Shown: positions 8,394 to 17,743, counted from the first letter of the stretch. The stretch: DNA of 64,000 nt from JASHPR01 sp963815375 (GCA_963815375.1 CAWFGX010000012.1:1-64000); one strand, 5' to 3'. Program-made: numbers and translations. Notes: generated by a model from the letters alone, not told the origin.

Positions 8394-9053
8394 ATGACAG
8401 CGAAGATCGCCGAGGACACGACGGGGCTGCTGAGCATCGGGCAGCTGGCGCGGGCCGCCGGAGTCAGCAGCCGCACGATCCGGTACTACGAGGAGCTGGG
8501 AATCCTGCCCGAGCCGCGCCGGTCCCCTGGTGGCACCCGGAAGTACCCGCGCGAGTACCGCAGCTACATCGACATCGCGCTCGCGCTGAAGGACCTGGGC
8601 TTCCGGCTGGACGAGATCAAGCCTCTGACCAGGGTGGCGCTCGGCCGCTCGGTCAGCGCGGGCCAGCGAGACCTGGCGGCGCGGATGGTGGAGGAGCGGA
8701 TCAGCGCGCTCGGCCGCCAGGTCGCCATGCTGTGCCGGCTGCGGGACTCGGTCCGGGATCCCGGCGCGGCGGCCGGGGCTCCCGCACTGCTCGGGCTGGA
8801 TCTGCGCCAGACAGCGGCAGCGCTGGCTGGCACTGGGCCGACCGGCAGCCGACCAGCTGCCTCCGCGCCAGCTGCCTCCGGGCTGCCTGCCTCCGCGCCA
8901 GCTGCCTCCGGGCTGGCTGCCTCCGGGCTGGCTGCCTCCGGGCTGGCTGCCTCCGGGCTGGCTGGCACTGCGGCCGCGGACACCGCCCTGGACGGCAGCG
9001 CCCTGGCTGGGAGCGTGCCGCAAATGCGGGAGCGTGGTGACGGGGCAGCCTGA
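8394..9053 (+). CDS. MerR-family regulator with Ala/Ser-rich repeat tail
   Basis: A 219-aa protein. Residues about 12-80 form a MerR winged helix (LLSIGQLARAAGVSSRTIRYYEELGILPEP) followed by a dimerisation helix to about residue 125. It has no metal-binding cysteines. The last 75 residues are low complexity: repeats of the five-residue unit ASGLA and variants, encoded by a 15-bp tandem repeat, and probably disordered. The start ATG follows GGGACGGGA. It is transcribed away from the thiolase gene with about 260 bp between them, so a role in regulating that gene is plausible but not shown. Confidence 0.85.
   Translation: MTAKIAEDTTGLLSIGQLARAAGVSSRTIRYYEELGILPEPRRSPGGTRKYPREYRSYIDIALALKDLGFRLDEIKPLTRVALGRSVSAGQRDLAARMVEERISALGRQVAMLCRLRDSVRDPGAAAGAPALLGLDLRQTAAALAGTGPTGSRPAASAPAASGLPASAPAASGLAASGLAASGLAASGLAGTAAADTALDGSALAGSVPQMRERGDGAA
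8855..8966 (+). repeat. 15-bp tandem repeat inside the MerR gene
   Basis: About seven imperfect copies of GCTGCCTCCGGGCTG, with GCG-CCA variants in the first copies, run head to tail in frame and encode the Ala-Ser-Gly-Leu-Ala tail. The later copies are nearly identical, a sign of recent slippage, so copy number may vary between strains. Confidence 0.85.
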
Positions 9054-9101
9054 CCGTTTGCGGCTTATGCTCAACACAGGCGAGATTCCGGGGAGACCGC
9101 G

Positions 9102-9275
9102 ATGACCGATGGGCTGATCCTGCTGGCGTTCCTCGCGGTTCTTGCCGCTGCGTTCACGTTCCGGGTCCGGCGCCGGCTAGGTCTCGCGTCGACCAGCAGG
9201 ACCTGGCTGATGGTCATCGTATGGGCCTTCATACTCGGCCTGGTGCTGTGGGTCGCTTCGTGGCCGTCGAAGTGA
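9102..9275 (+). CDS. Small two-helix membrane protein
   Basis: A 57-aa ORF starting ATGACCGAT. Residues 5-18 (ILLAFLAVLAAAF) and 35-53 (TWLMVIVWAFILGLVLWVASW) are strongly hydrophobic, separated by a basic loop (RVRRRLGLASTSR), so two membrane segments with the loop on the cytoplasmic side are predicted. A GGGGAGA ribosome binding site lies about 7 nt upstream. It lies 48 bp after the MerR gene on the same strand and is convergent with the phosphatase gene. Family and function are unknown. Confidence 0.6.
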   Translation: MTDGLILLAFLAVLAAAFTFRVRRRLGLASTSRTWLMVIVWAFILGLVLWVASWPSK

Positions 9276-9323
9276 GCCTGCCCTAGCTCGGCGTGAGCGT
9301 GGCCCAGGTACGGGCGCGGGCCG

Positions 9324-11474
9324 TCAGCACGGGCCGGCGCTGCTCCTGACCGGGATCTCGAACCAGACCAGCTTGCCGCCCTGGGTTGGCCGCGACCCCC
9401 ACCGCGTGGCCAGTTGGTCCACCAGGTAGAGCCCGCGGCCCCCCTCGTCGTTCTCGCCCGCACTCCTGAGCCGGGGCAGCCGCAGGTCCCGGTCGCCGAC
9501 CTCGACCCACACGGCGGAATCGCCACGGCGCAGCCGGATGGTGAACTCCCGCCGCGGACGGAGCTCGCGGTCGGGGCGCGACGGCGCGGCCGCGTGCAGG
9601 ACGACGTTTGTCACCACTTCGGATACGAGCAGGCAGGCAAGCTCGCACTGGCCAGAGTCCATGCCCCAGTTCTCGAACGTCTGCTGGGCCAGCCGCCGCG
9701 CCTCGGAGACCCTGATCGGATCTGCGGGGAAGCTCCGCTCGGTAGAGGCCAGGTCCTTGGTGGACGTGCGGACGACGAGGATCGCCATGTCGTCGTCGAT
9801 CTCCCCCGGCACTGCCCGCTCGGCGGCCTCTGCGATGGCTTCCACGGTGCCGCCGGCCGCCTCCCGGACTGCACGGCGGAGGAGGTCCTGGACCTCGGTC
9901 TCGGTGTAGTGGCCGCTGCCGTCCGCCCGCTGGCGCCGGTCGGTCAGGCCGTCGGTGTAGAGCACCAGGGCTGAGCCAGGGGGCAGCCGGCGTGTCTCCT
10001 CGCGGTAGGCCGGGAGGCCCGGGATCCCCTTTCCGCGCACGCCCAGCAGCAGGCCCTTGTGCTCAATCTCCATCTGCCCGACCTCGTCACCGATGACAAG
10101 CAGCGGGGCGTCATGGCCGGCGTTGGCGAAGGACAAGGTCCGGCACCAGGCGTCGTAGACCAGATACGTGCAGCTCACGATCGGCGGGTCGCTGGCAGCG
10201 TAGTCCGATTCCGCCGCACCCAGATCGATCGCCTGGCACCACTCGTCCAGTTTGCGGAGGATCTCCGCTGGCGGCTTGTCGTCCTGGGCGTACGCGCGCA
10301 GCGCGGCGCGGAGCTGGCCCATGATCGCCGCTGCGCGCGCGCCACGGCCCACAACGTCGCCGATGACGATGCCGACCCGCCCGGCAGACAGCGGGATGAT
10401 GTCGTACCAGTCGCCGCCCACCTGCGTCTGGATCCCCTGCCCGTGGCTCTCCAGCGGCTTGGCCGGGACGTACTTGTAGGCGACATCCAGGCCGTCGACC
10501 TTCGGCAGGGATTGGGGCAGCAGGCTGGTCTGGAACGCCAGAGCCGTCCGGCGCTCCTCCTCGAACAGCATCGCGTTGTCGATAGCGATCGCGACCCTGC
10601 TGCCGATCGCGCCGAGGAAGTCTCTGTCGTCGGGTTCGTAGTGCTCTTCCCCGCGCTCGGTCAGCCCGGACAGCGCCATGCTCATGACGCCGAGCAACTC
10701 GCCGCGTGCGACAAGCGGCGCGGCGAGGATCGAGGTGATCCCGACGTTCATGCCCGTATCCAGGCTCGCCGCGCTCGGCGCCGGATACTCCTGCGCCGCC
10801 ATGTCAGCGACCAGCACGGTGTCCCTGCGGGACATAGCCTGCTGGCAGAAGTGCCCGTACGGGTAGCTGATCTCCTCGCCCAGCATTGCCCAGGTTCCCG
10901 GCGGCGGCATCCAGCCCCGGGCGTGCAGCTGCGCCCGCCGTACCAGCTTGCTGCCCTGGAACAGGTCGATCAGGCAGTGGTCGGCGAACTGCGGCACCAG
11001 CGTCTGCGCGACGTGCCGCAGGGTCACGTCCAGCTCAAGCGAGTGCGACAGCCGCTCGCCGATCCGCTCCAGCAGCCGGATCCGGTCCCGCTCCCGCTGC
11101 CGGGCAGGCAGCGACATCGGGCGGGCCATGATGGCAATGGCATGGACCATGCCGGGAGCCGGGCGCAGCGGCATCGCGACCGCCCTGACGTAAATGCGGG
11201 AGCCATCCGCCTGATGGGTGGCGAACGTCCCTTCCCAGGTCCGGCCCTGCATCACCTGCGTTCCGAGCTCCTTGAGCCGGCGCGCATCCCCGTTCTCGAA
11301 TCCCAGCGATGTCAGCGACCGGCCGATCAGCTGCTCGGCGTCGTCGGGGAACCCGAACAGCGACACGGCAAAGGCGTTCGCATACATCAGGCCGCCGTTG
11401 GCGTCGGTAACCACGATGGCGTTCTCGACCTGGTCGAGGATGTCGGCTGGGCTGAGCAGGGCGCGGACCGTCAT
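9324..11474 (-). CDS. PAS-GAF-PP2C-HATPase protein, serine phosphatase/anti-sigma regulator
   Basis: This 716-aa cytoplasmic signalling protein has, in order, a PAS domain (about 8-125), a GAF domain (about 150-310), a SpoIIE/RsbU-type PP2C phosphatase (about 325-555; QVGGDWYDIIPL, IGDVVGRGARAA, LVLYTDGLTD) and a C-terminal RsbW-like HATPase (about 590-705; CLLVSEVVTNVVLHA with the N-box, then GGRGLYLVDQLA). The family couples a sensed signal to dephosphorylation of an anti-anti-sigma factor and may also bind a sigma factor through the ATPase. No partner anti-anti-sigma gene is adjacent. Start MTVRALLS fits the PAS boundary. Confidence 0.92.
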   Translation of the reverse strand: MTVRALLSPADILDQVENAIVVTDANGGLMYANAFAVSLFGFPDDAEQLIGRSLTSLGFENGDARRLKELGTQVMQGRTWEGTFATHQADGSRIYVRAVAMPLRPAPGMVHAIAIMARPMSLPARQRERDRIRLLERIGERLSHSLELDVTLRHVAQTLVPQFADHCLIDLFQGSKLVRRAQLHARGWMPPPGTWAMLGEEISYPYGHFCQQAMSRRDTVLVADMAAQEYPAPSAASLDTGMNVGITSILAAPLVARGELLGVMSMALSGLTERGEEHYEPDDRDFLGAIGSRVAIAIDNAMLFEEERRTALAFQTSLLPQSLPKVDGLDVAYKYVPAKPLESHGQGIQTQVGGDWYDIIPLSAGRVGIVIGDVVGRGARAAAIMGQLRAALRAYAQDDKPPAEILRKLDEWCQAIDLGAAESDYAASDPPIVSCTYLVYDAWCRTLSFANAGHDAPLLVIGDEVGQMEIEHKGLLLGVRGKGIPGLPAYREETRRLPPGSALVLYTDGLTDRRQRADGSGHYTETEVQDLLRRAVREAAGGTVEAIAEAAERAVPGEIDDDMAILVVRTSTKDLASTERSFPADPIRVSEARRLAQQTFENWGMDSGQCELACLLVSEVVTNVVLHAAAPSRPDRELRPRREFTIRLRRGDSAVWVEVGDRDLRLPRLRSAGENDEGGRGLYLVDQLATRWGSRPTQGGKLVWFEIPVRSSAGPC

Positions 11475-11546
11475 AGAGCCGCCCGCTGCGGGCGAGCAGG
11501 GCGCCCGGTGCGGCCGGCGCCGGGGCCAGGCCCGACGCGGCGCCGG

Positions 11547-12266
11547 TCACGATCTGGTGACGAACACGTGCTCGGCAACATGGCGCGGCAACTCGGTCTC
11601 ATCGCCGCCGCCCCCATTCTCGCTCCACACCCGTACACCATCGTCGCTCACTATGAGGGTGATCTCGCGCCCCGGCTGTATTCCGATCTTCTTGAGTGTA
11701 AGCATCAGCTCTGCGTCGCTTTGCACTTGTTCGCTGATCCGCTGCACCACCACCGGCTCGGCGCGTGACGAGGCGATTCTCGTCATGGCCACGGCGTGAT
11801 CACCGCTGGCATCTGCCGCCTGCCTGCTTGGATCGTCGGGAACTCCCAGTTCCCCGAGTCCGGGAATGATATTCCCGTGCGGGCAGCGAACCGGATAACC
11901 GAGCAACTCGACCAGCCTGCGCTCAACACTGTCGGATATTACGTGCTCCCAGCGGCAGGCCTCAATGTGCACGTCTTCCCACGGCAGCCGGATCACGTCG
12001 ACGAGAAGGCACTCGGCCAGCCGGTGCTTGCGCATCACGCGCATAGCCAGCGTCCTGCCGGTCTGGGTCAGCGCGAGCTGCCGGTCACCTTCGACGCGCA
12101 CAAGGCCATCGCGCTCCATCCGGGCCACGGTCTGGCTGACGGTCGGGCCGCTCTGGGAGAGCCGCTCGGCAATGCGGGCACGCAGCGGGACGATACCTTC
12201 CTCTTCCAGCTCGAATACTGTGCGAAGGTACATCTCGGTGGTATCGATCAGCCCGTGCGCCGTCAA
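11547..12266 (-). CDS. DtxR/IdeR-family metal-dependent repressor
   Basis: A 239-aa regulator with an N-terminal winged helix (LIDTTEMYLRTVFELEEEGIVPLRARIAERL; SGPTVSQTVARMERDGLV), a dimerisation and metal-binding domain (MRKHRLAECLLVDV, then EACRWEHVIS with Cys, Glu and His ligands) and a C-terminal FeoA/SH3-like domain (about 165-235). It represses iron or manganese uptake genes when metal-loaded. I choose the TTG at 12266, preceded by AAGGGAGGG, which gives the usual DtxR N-terminus; an ATG at 12308 would add 14 atypical residues. No siderophore or transporter gene is adjacent. Confidence 0.9.
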   Translation of the reverse strand: MTAHGLIDTTEMYLRTVFELEEEGIVPLRARIAERLSQSGPTVSQTVARMERDGLVRVEGDRQLALTQTGRTLAMRVMRKHRLAECLLVDVIRLPWEDVHIEACRWEHVISDSVERRLVELLGYPVRCPHGNIIPGLGELGVPDDPSRQAADASGDHAVAMTRIASSRAEPVVVQRISEQVQSDAELMLTLKKIGIQPGREITLIVSDDGVRVWSENGGGGDETELPRHVAEHVFVTRS

Positions 12267-12409
12267 AGGCCCTCCCTTCTCCGACGATGCTATGCCGCTG
12301 CACCGCAAGGGCGAACCGGAGAATTTCCGGCAACAGGCGATTGAGAGCCCGATCGGGAGGCGGCCGGCCCCGGAAATCGGCCTGTCCTCGAGGGATCACC
12401 GCCGCCTGT

Positions 12410-13042
12410 TCACGGCGCCAGGCGCTCAATCACCCAGCAGCCGGCGTCCAGCCGGTACCTGAGGCGGTCGTGCATCCGGTTCGGCCTGCCCTGCCAAAAC
12501 TCCACCATTTCCGGAATCACCCGGTATCCACCCCAGAACTCCGGCATCGGCACCTGAGTGCCCTCAGGCCAGCGCCGGGTCAGCTCGGCATAACGCTGGT
12601 CGAGCTCGGCGCGGGAGCCGATCACGGATGACTGCCTGCTGGCCCAGGCGCCGAGCTGGGAGCCGCGCGGCCGGGACCGGTAGTAGGGCTCGCTCTGCTC
12701 CGCGGTCAGCGCGGTGACCGGCCCCTCGATGATGACCTGCCGCTGCATCGGGTGCCAGGGGAACAGCAGGCACGCCCGCGGTACCTCGGCCAGGTCGGAG
12801 CCCTTGCGCGAGGTGCGGTTGGTGTAGAAGACGAACCCGCTGGAGTCGTGGCTCTTCAGCAGGACGGTCCGGGCCCGCGGCCGGCCCGCGGCCGACACCG
12901 TGGCCAGCACCATGGCCGTGGGCTCGGGCAGAGGCGCGGCGACCGCGTCGGCCATCCACGCGCTGAACTGGGTCATCGGGTCGCCGGCGAGCATCGCCTG
13001 GGTGAGGACCGGCTCATCCGGGGCGTGGCTCATGTCGTCCAC
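12410..13042 (-). CDS. pdxH: Pyridoxamine 5'-phosphate oxidase
   Basis: A 210-aa FMN split-barrel enzyme that oxidises pyridoxine or pyridoxamine 5'-phosphate to PLP. Family blocks seen: EPTAMVLATVSAAGRPRARTVLLK, FVFYTNRTSRKGSDL, the dimer/FMN segment LLFPWHPMQRQVIIEG, SRPRGSQLGAWASRQSS, FWGGYRVIPEMVEFWQGRPNRMHDR, and the terminal WVIERLAP. The GTG at 13042 follows AGAGGA by 9 nt; the longer frame to 13204 adds a basic, unlikely N-terminus. It is divergent from citrate synthase across about 210 bp. Confidence 0.95.
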   Translation of the reverse strand: MDDMSHAPDEPVLTQAMLAGDPMTQFSAWMADAVAAPLPEPTAMVLATVSAAGRPRARTVLLKSHDSSGFVFYTNRTSRKGSDLAEVPRACLLFPWHPMQRQVIIEGPVTALTAEQSEPYYRSRPRGSQLGAWASRQSSVIGSRAELDQRYAELTRRWPEGTQVPMPEFWGGYRVIPEMVEFWQGRPNRMHDRLRYRLDAGCWVIERLAP

Positions 13043-13255
13043 GGGTAGTGATCCTCTCGCAATGGCCCCCCAGCCGCCAGCTCTGAAGCGGCCCCGGGGT
13101 CGGGTTACCCGATCTGCCCCCAGCGAGGTTGAATTGTTCCGGCTAGCCGCCCAGATGCTGGCTCGCCCGAGGTGCGGAGCCCATAAACTCCTGCCGGCGA
13201 TCACTGCCGGGCCTGCCAGGCCGCAGCGGGTGACCGAGAGACGGAGGAACCCGAG

Positions 13256-14365
13256 ATGTCCGACTTCACGCCTGGCCTAGAGGGTGTCGTCGCGTTCGAG
13301 ACTGAAATCGCAGAGCCGGACCGGGAAGGCAGCGCGCTGCGGTATCGGGGTGTGGACATCGAAGAGCTAGTGGGGCACGTGTCCTACGGGCACGTCTGGG
13401 GCCTGCTCGTCGACAACTCGTTCGAGCCTGGCCTGCCACCGGCTGAGCCCTACCCGATCCCGGTGCACTCCGGCGACATCCGCGTGGACGTCCAGAGCGC
13501 CCTGGCGATGCTGGCCCCAGCGTGGGGCATGCATCAGCTCCTGGATATCAGCGACGAGGAGGCACGCGACGACCTGGCCCGGGCCTCGGTGATGGCGCTG
13601 TCCTTCGTCGCCCAGTCAGCGCGTGGCCTCGGCCTGCCGATGGTCCCGCAGAAGCGCGTGGACGAGGCGAAGACGATCACCGAGCGGTTCATGATCCGCT
13701 GGCAGGGTGAGCCGGACCCCAAGCACGTGAAGGCCATCGACTCCTACTGGGTCTCAGCGGCCGAGCACGGCATGAACGCCTCGACGTTCACCGCCCGGGT
13801 GATCGCCTCCACCGGAGCGGACGTAGCCGCCTCGCTGTCCGGGGCGGTGGGCGCGCTCTCCGGCCCGCTGCACGGCGGCGCTCCCGCCCGGGTGCTGAGC
13901 ATGATCCAGGAGGTCGAGCAGAGCGGCAACGCCGAGGCCTGGGTCAAGGCGGCGCTGGACCGTGGCGACCGGCTGATGGGCTTCGGCCACCGGGTGTACC
14001 GGGCCGAGGACCCGCGCGCCCGGGTGCTGCGCCGGACCGCCAGGGAGCTGGGGGCGCCCAGGTTCGAGGTGGCCGAGGCGCTGGAGAAGGCCGCACTGGC
14101 CGAACTGCACGCACGCAGGCCAGACCGGGTCCTGGCCACGAACGTCGAGTTCTGGTCCGCCGTCGTCCTCGACTTCGCGCAGGTACCGCTGCACATGTTC
14201 ACCTCCATGTTCACCTGCGCGCGCACCGCGGGCTGGGCCGCGCACATCATGGAGCAGAAGCATGCTGGCCGCCTGATCCGGCCGAGCGCGCGCTACGTGG
14301 GCCCCAGGGCCCGCTCAGTCCGCGAGGTCCCCGGCGCGGCTGACGTCCTCGATAAGGAAGTCTGA
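13256..14365 (+). CDS. Citrate synthase family protein (citrate synthase 2)
   Basis: A 369-aa type II-like citrate/methylcitrate synthase. Catalytic segments are LSGPLHGGAPARVLSMI (His, about residue 206) and LMGFGHRVYRAEDPRARVLR (His, about residue 243); the C-terminal NVEFWSAVVLDFAQVP carries the active-site Asp. It condenses acetyl-CoA (or propionyl-CoA) with oxaloacetate. The ATG follows an ACGGAGGAA ribosome binding site. Pairing with a divergent pdxH is a known actinomycete arrangement. Substrate preference cannot be read from the sequence. Confidence 0.93.
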   Translation: MSDFTPGLEGVVAFETEIAEPDREGSALRYRGVDIEELVGHVSYGHVWGLLVDNSFEPGLPPAEPYPIPVHSGDIRVDVQSALAMLAPAWGMHQLLDISDEEARDDLARASVMALSFVAQSARGLGLPMVPQKRVDEAKTITERFMIRWQGEPDPKHVKAIDSYWVSAAEHGMNASTFTARVIASTGADVAASLSGAVGALSGPLHGGAPARVLSMIQEVEQSGNAEAWVKAALDRGDRLMGFGHRVYRAEDPRARVLRRTARELGAPRFEVAEALEKAALAELHARRPDRVLATNVEFWSAVVLDFAQVPLHMFTSMFTCARTAGWAAHIMEQKHAGRLIRPSARYVGPRARSVREVPGAADVLDKEV

Positions 14366-14559
14366 ATCTCGCCGAAACCCCTGGTCGGTAACTTAAACTG
14401 CGGCGGGTCACCGTCGGGTTAGGGCTAACTGTCCGCCTCTGTCCATGTATGCGAGTCAGATCATGATTTCGGCGTATATTCACTGACGCATGCCTAGGGC
14501 GCTGCGCAGAAACGGCCACGTCTTCCAGCCTGTCCAGCAGACACGATCTCGGAGCAGAG

Positions 14560-15825
14560 ATGCGATTTACCATGCACGGAGCCGTCATCACCGGGATGGC
14601 CGCCGTGAGCCTTGCCGCCATGTCCAGCCCGGCTCTCGCGGTCACCGCCTCCGGACCGTCCGTCTGGCAGGCGGAGAACCTCTCGGGGGTGCTGTCCAGT
14701 CAGACGCCGTCCACCCTGAATGCGGGCACCGCGGTCAGCAAGAATGACGTGTGGGCGGTCGGCTATACGCAGCCTGCGCTCATCTCGTCCACCTTCCATC
14801 CCTTGATCCTGAACTGGAACGGGACCGCGTGGACGAAGAAGCGGACAGCCGGCATCGCCGGCGTCGAGCTGACGGGCGTGGCGGCTTCGGCGCACGGGGT
14901 CTGGGTCAGCGGGCTGAGTCCGGACAGCCCCTTGCCTTCGCCGTCGCCCGTACCCTCGCCCACATCGGCACCCACTCCCCTGCCCTCACCCACACCCCTG
15001 CCTTCGCCCTCAAGCCTGCCCTCGCCCTCGCCCACACCCCAGCCCGCGTTCTCAGCTGGCCATATCTACCGCAGCAGCGGGACTGCATGGGTGAGCGTGC
15101 CACTGCCTGCTGGCATGAACGAGCCCAAGGTGACCAGCGGGCCCGGCGGGCAGGTGTGGGCTATCGGCAGCCCCGCGAACGAGCTGGCCCGATGGACCGG
15201 GAAGACATGGCAGGTCTACAACACCGGGGCGAAGGCGGATCCTTACTCTTCTGGCATCAGCGCGCTGAGTTTTCACGGCAGCAAGGATGGCTGGGCGGTC
15301 GGCAACAGCGACGCGCTGCCGGTGGTGCTGCACTGGAACGGGACCGCCTGGCACAAGGTGAAGGCACCAGCCGCGCCCAGCGGCGGCAACGACAGCCAGC
15401 TCCAGTCCGTCCTGGTCACGTCGGCAGGGGTGTGGGCGACCGGCTCGTACGATCAGTCTGGCCAGCCGGAGAGCTGGCTCGCGCAATGGAACGGGTCATC
15501 GTGGGCAACAGTCGCGATTCCCTCCGTGACCGAAACCTACGACTTCAGCATCGAGAGCATCTCGGGCAGTCAGTCCGGGCAGCCCGAATGGATCAGCTGT
15601 GAGGCGGGCAGTGGCGATCCGCCGTGGCTGCAGGATTCGGGTGGCAGCTGGACGCCGGACTACGGGCCCGCCTCGCCAAGCGACACCGTCTGGTTCCTCA
15701 ACTCCCAGCTGGTGAGTGTCCCTGGCACCAGCGAGACCTGGGCGATCGGCACGGCGGCCACACTGGGAAGCCCGGCAGTGTCCAGAGAACCCTTCGCCAT
15801 CGGGCGGATCTACTACGCGCCCTGA
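14560..15825 (+). CDS. Secreted protein with Trp-rich beta repeats and a Ser-Pro linker
   Basis: A 421-aa protein with a signal peptide (about 1-27; GAVITGMAAVSLAAMSSPALA, probable cleavage after ALA). The mature part has repeats resembling WAVG...HWNGTAW (about 60-90, 230-270, 300-325), a pattern of secreted actinobacterial proteins with a propeller-like or solenoid beta structure. Residues about 125-165 are a PSP/PTP-rich linker. No catalytic motif is recognised. An extracellular binding or structural role is inferred. The gene stands alone, and a strong hairpin follows 70 bp after its stop. Confidence 0.75.
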   Translation: MRFTMHGAVITGMAAVSLAAMSSPALAVTASGPSVWQAENLSGVLSSQTPSTLNAGTAVSKNDVWAVGYTQPALISSTFHPLILNWNGTAWTKKRTAGIAGVELTGVAASAHGVWVSGLSPDSPLPSPSPVPSPTSAPTPLPSPTPLPSPSSLPSPSPTPQPAFSAGHIYRSSGTAWVSVPLPAGMNEPKVTSGPGGQVWAIGSPANELARWTGKTWQVYNTGAKADPYSSGISALSFHGSKDGWAVGNSDALPVVLHWNGTAWHKVKAPAAPSGGNDSQLQSVLVTSAGVWATGSYDQSGQPESWLAQWNGSSWATVAIPSVTETYDFSIESISGSQSGQPEWISCEAGSGDPPWLQDSGGSWTPDYGPASPSDTVWFLNSQLVSVPGTSETWAIGTAATLGSPAVSREPFAIGRIYYAP

Positions 15826-15896
15826 GTCGCCTGTGACCGCTGACGCACCGGCCGCCAGCCCCGGAGCCCCGCCCCTAGGGATCCGGCCAGGAATGT

Positions 15897-15932
15897 GAGG
15901 GCGCCCAGATCCCTGGCGATCTGGGCGCCCTC
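15897..15932. terminator. Strong rho-independent-type hairpin
   Basis: A perfect 15-bp inverted repeat (arms 15897-15911 and 15918-15932) with a 6-nt CCTGGC loop lies 72 bp after the secreted-protein stop. It has no long T tract, which is usual for GC-rich actinobacterial terminators. It separates that gene from serC. Confidence 0.85.
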
Positions 15933-16067
15933 GCTTCGTCATCGGCTGCGGGCGCAATCGCCTTCCGACCTCGCCCGCCTGGCGCTGAACCTCGCCGCGC
16001 TACGCTGTTCCGGCACAGCTCAGCGGCGAGCATGCTCCAAATGTCCGCGATAAGGAAGTCTTACTAC

Positions 16068-17186
16068 ATGGCAGAGATCGTCATCCCGGAAGAACTGCGC
16101 CCTGCCGACGGCCGCTTCGGCTGCGGCCCATCCAAGATCCGGCCCGAGCAGCTTGCGGCTCTGGCCAGCTCGGGCGCGGCGTACCTCGGCACCTCGCACC
16201 GGCAGGCGCCGGTCCGCTCGCTTGTGCAGCGGATCCGGGAGGGCATGGCAGATCTTTTTTCTATTCCGAACGATTACGCGGTGGTCCTCGGGAACGGAGG
16301 CACGACAGCCTTCTGGGAGATAGCTGCCTTCGGGCTCATCGACCACAAGGCTCAGCACCTGTCGTTCGGCGAGTTCTCGTCGAAGTTCGCCAAGGTCACA
16401 GCGGCAGCGCCATGGCTGGACGCGCCGACGGTGATCGAGTCGCCGACCGGTACCCACCCGCTGCCGCGTTCGGAGGAGGGCATCGACACCTACGCGCTCA
16501 CCCACAACGAGACCTCGACCGGGGTGGCGATGCCGGTGGGCCGGGTGGCCGACTGTGACGACGACGCGCTGGTAATCGTGGACGCCACCAGTGGCGCCGG
16601 CGGCCTGCCGGTGCGGGCCAGCGAGATCGACGTGTACTACTTCGCGCCGCAGAAGTCGTTCGGGTCTGACGGCGGGCTGTGGATAGCACTGATGTCCCCG
16701 GCAGCGCTGGACCGGGTCGGCAAGATCACCGCCAGCGGCCGCTACATCCCGGAGTTCCTGTCGCTGCAGGTAGCGATCGACAACTCCAAGCTGCAGCAGA
16801 CCTACAACACCCCTGCGGTCGCCACGCTCTTCCTGCTGGCCGACCAGGTGGAGTGGCTGCTGGGGCAGGGCGGGCTGGAGTGGGCCACGGCCCGGACAGC
16901 GCAATCCTCGGCGACCCTGTACGAGTGGGCCGAGCGGGCGCCGTTCGCAACCCCGTTCGTCGCCGACCCGCTGCAGCGCTCCCAGGTGGTCGGCACCATC
17001 GACTTCGACGACGCGATCAAGGCGACCGCGCTGTCGGCTGCGCTGCGCGCCAACGGCATCGTCGATACCGACTCCTACCGCAAGCTCGGCCGCAACCAGC
17101 TGCGGATCGGCATGTTCCCGGCTATCGAACCTTCCGACGTGCAGGCCCTGACAGCCTGCATTGACTACGTCGTCGAGCGCCTCTAG
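16068..17186 (+). CDS. serC: Phosphoserine aminotransferase
   Basis: A 372-aa class V PLP enzyme converting 3-phosphohydroxypyruvate and glutamate to phosphoserine in serine biosynthesis. Seen: FGCGPSKIRPEQ at the N-terminus, LGTSHRQAPV, GNGGTTAFWE (phosphate/PLP contacts), LTHNETSTGVAMPV, VDATSGAGG, and the Schiff-base Lys in YYFAPQKSFGSDGGLW. It matches the actinobacterial (mycobacterial) SerC subtype. I choose ATG 16068 because AAGGAAG precedes it by 9 nt; an upstream ATG at 16032 has none. Confidence 0.95.
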   Translation: MAEIVIPEELRPADGRFGCGPSKIRPEQLAALASSGAAYLGTSHRQAPVRSLVQRIREGMADLFSIPNDYAVVLGNGGTTAFWEIAAFGLIDHKAQHLSFGEFSSKFAKVTAAAPWLDAPTVIESPTGTHPLPRSEEGIDTYALTHNETSTGVAMPVGRVADCDDDALVIVDATSGAGGLPVRASEIDVYYFAPQKSFGSDGGLWIALMSPAALDRVGKITASGRYIPEFLSLQVAIDNSKLQQTYNTPAVATLFLLADQVEWLLGQGGLEWATARTAQSSATLYEWAERAPFATPFVADPLQRSQVVGTIDFDDAIKATALSAALRANGIVDTDSYRKLGRNQLRIGMFPAIEPSDVQALTACIDYVVERL

Positions 17187-17221
17187 CCCTTGAGTCTCCG
17201 CGGTCACGAGATGATGACTGG

Positions 17222-17743
17222 GTGACGACCGAAAGAACCGGCCAAGAGCGAGCCGAGCCGCCCTTTGCCGCTGGCGAGCTGGAAATGCTCACGGCGTGGC
17301 TGGACTTCCACCGGGCCACCCTGCTGCTGAAATGCCAGGCGCTGACCGACGATCAGCTGCGGCAGCGGTCGGTCCCGCCATCAGACCTCTCCCTGCTGGG
17401 GCTGGTCCGGCACATGGCCGAGGTAGAGCGCGGCTGGTTCCGCAATTGCCTGCTGGGCGAGGACGTGCCTGAGATCTATTCGGAAACCGAGTTCAGTGAC
17501 GTCGACACGGCTGACGCCAGTGAAGCGTTCCGTATCTTCGAAGAAGAATGGGAGCTGGCGCGGCAGGCTGTAGCCTCAGCCCCTGACCTCGACGCCTTCT
17601 CCCGGGCCGAGCGCAGGCGGGATGGCATGCTGCACCGGTTCACGCTGCGGTGGATCCTGGTGCACATGATCGAGGAGTATGCCCGCCACAACGGCCACGC
17701 CGACCTTCTGCGCGAGCGCATCGATGGCGTCACCGGCGACTGA
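17222..17743 (+). CDS. DinB/DUF664 family protein, copy 1
   Basis: A 173-aa four-helix DinB-like protein. Features are the opening LDFHRATLLLKCQALTDDQLRQRSVPPSDLSLLGLVRHM with a metal-binding His, VERGWFRNCLLGEDVP, and the C-terminal HMIEEYARHNGHADLLRERIDG with two more candidate His ligands. In actinobacteria such proteins can be mycothiol-dependent transferases or have unknown roles. The next gene encodes a close paralogue, so this is a tandem duplication. GTG start, weak ribosome binding site. Confidence 0.88.
   Translation: MTTERTGQERAEPPFAAGELEMLTAWLDFHRATLLLKCQALTDDQLRQRSVPPSDLSLLGLVRHMAEVERGWFRNCLLGEDVPEIYSETEFSDVDTADASEAFRIFEEEWELARQAVASAPDLDAFSRAERRRDGMLHRFTLRWILVHMIEEYARHNGHADLLRERIDGVTGD

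Noticed and set aside
14985..15050. Repeated CCCTCGCCC units that could suggest a CRISPR-like array
   Set aside because: They encode the Ser/Pro linker of the secreted protein, vary in spacing and have no spacers.
16020..17207. 395-aa minus-strand frame over serC
   Set aside because: SerC matches its family over the whole length; the antisense frame is an artefact of high GC.
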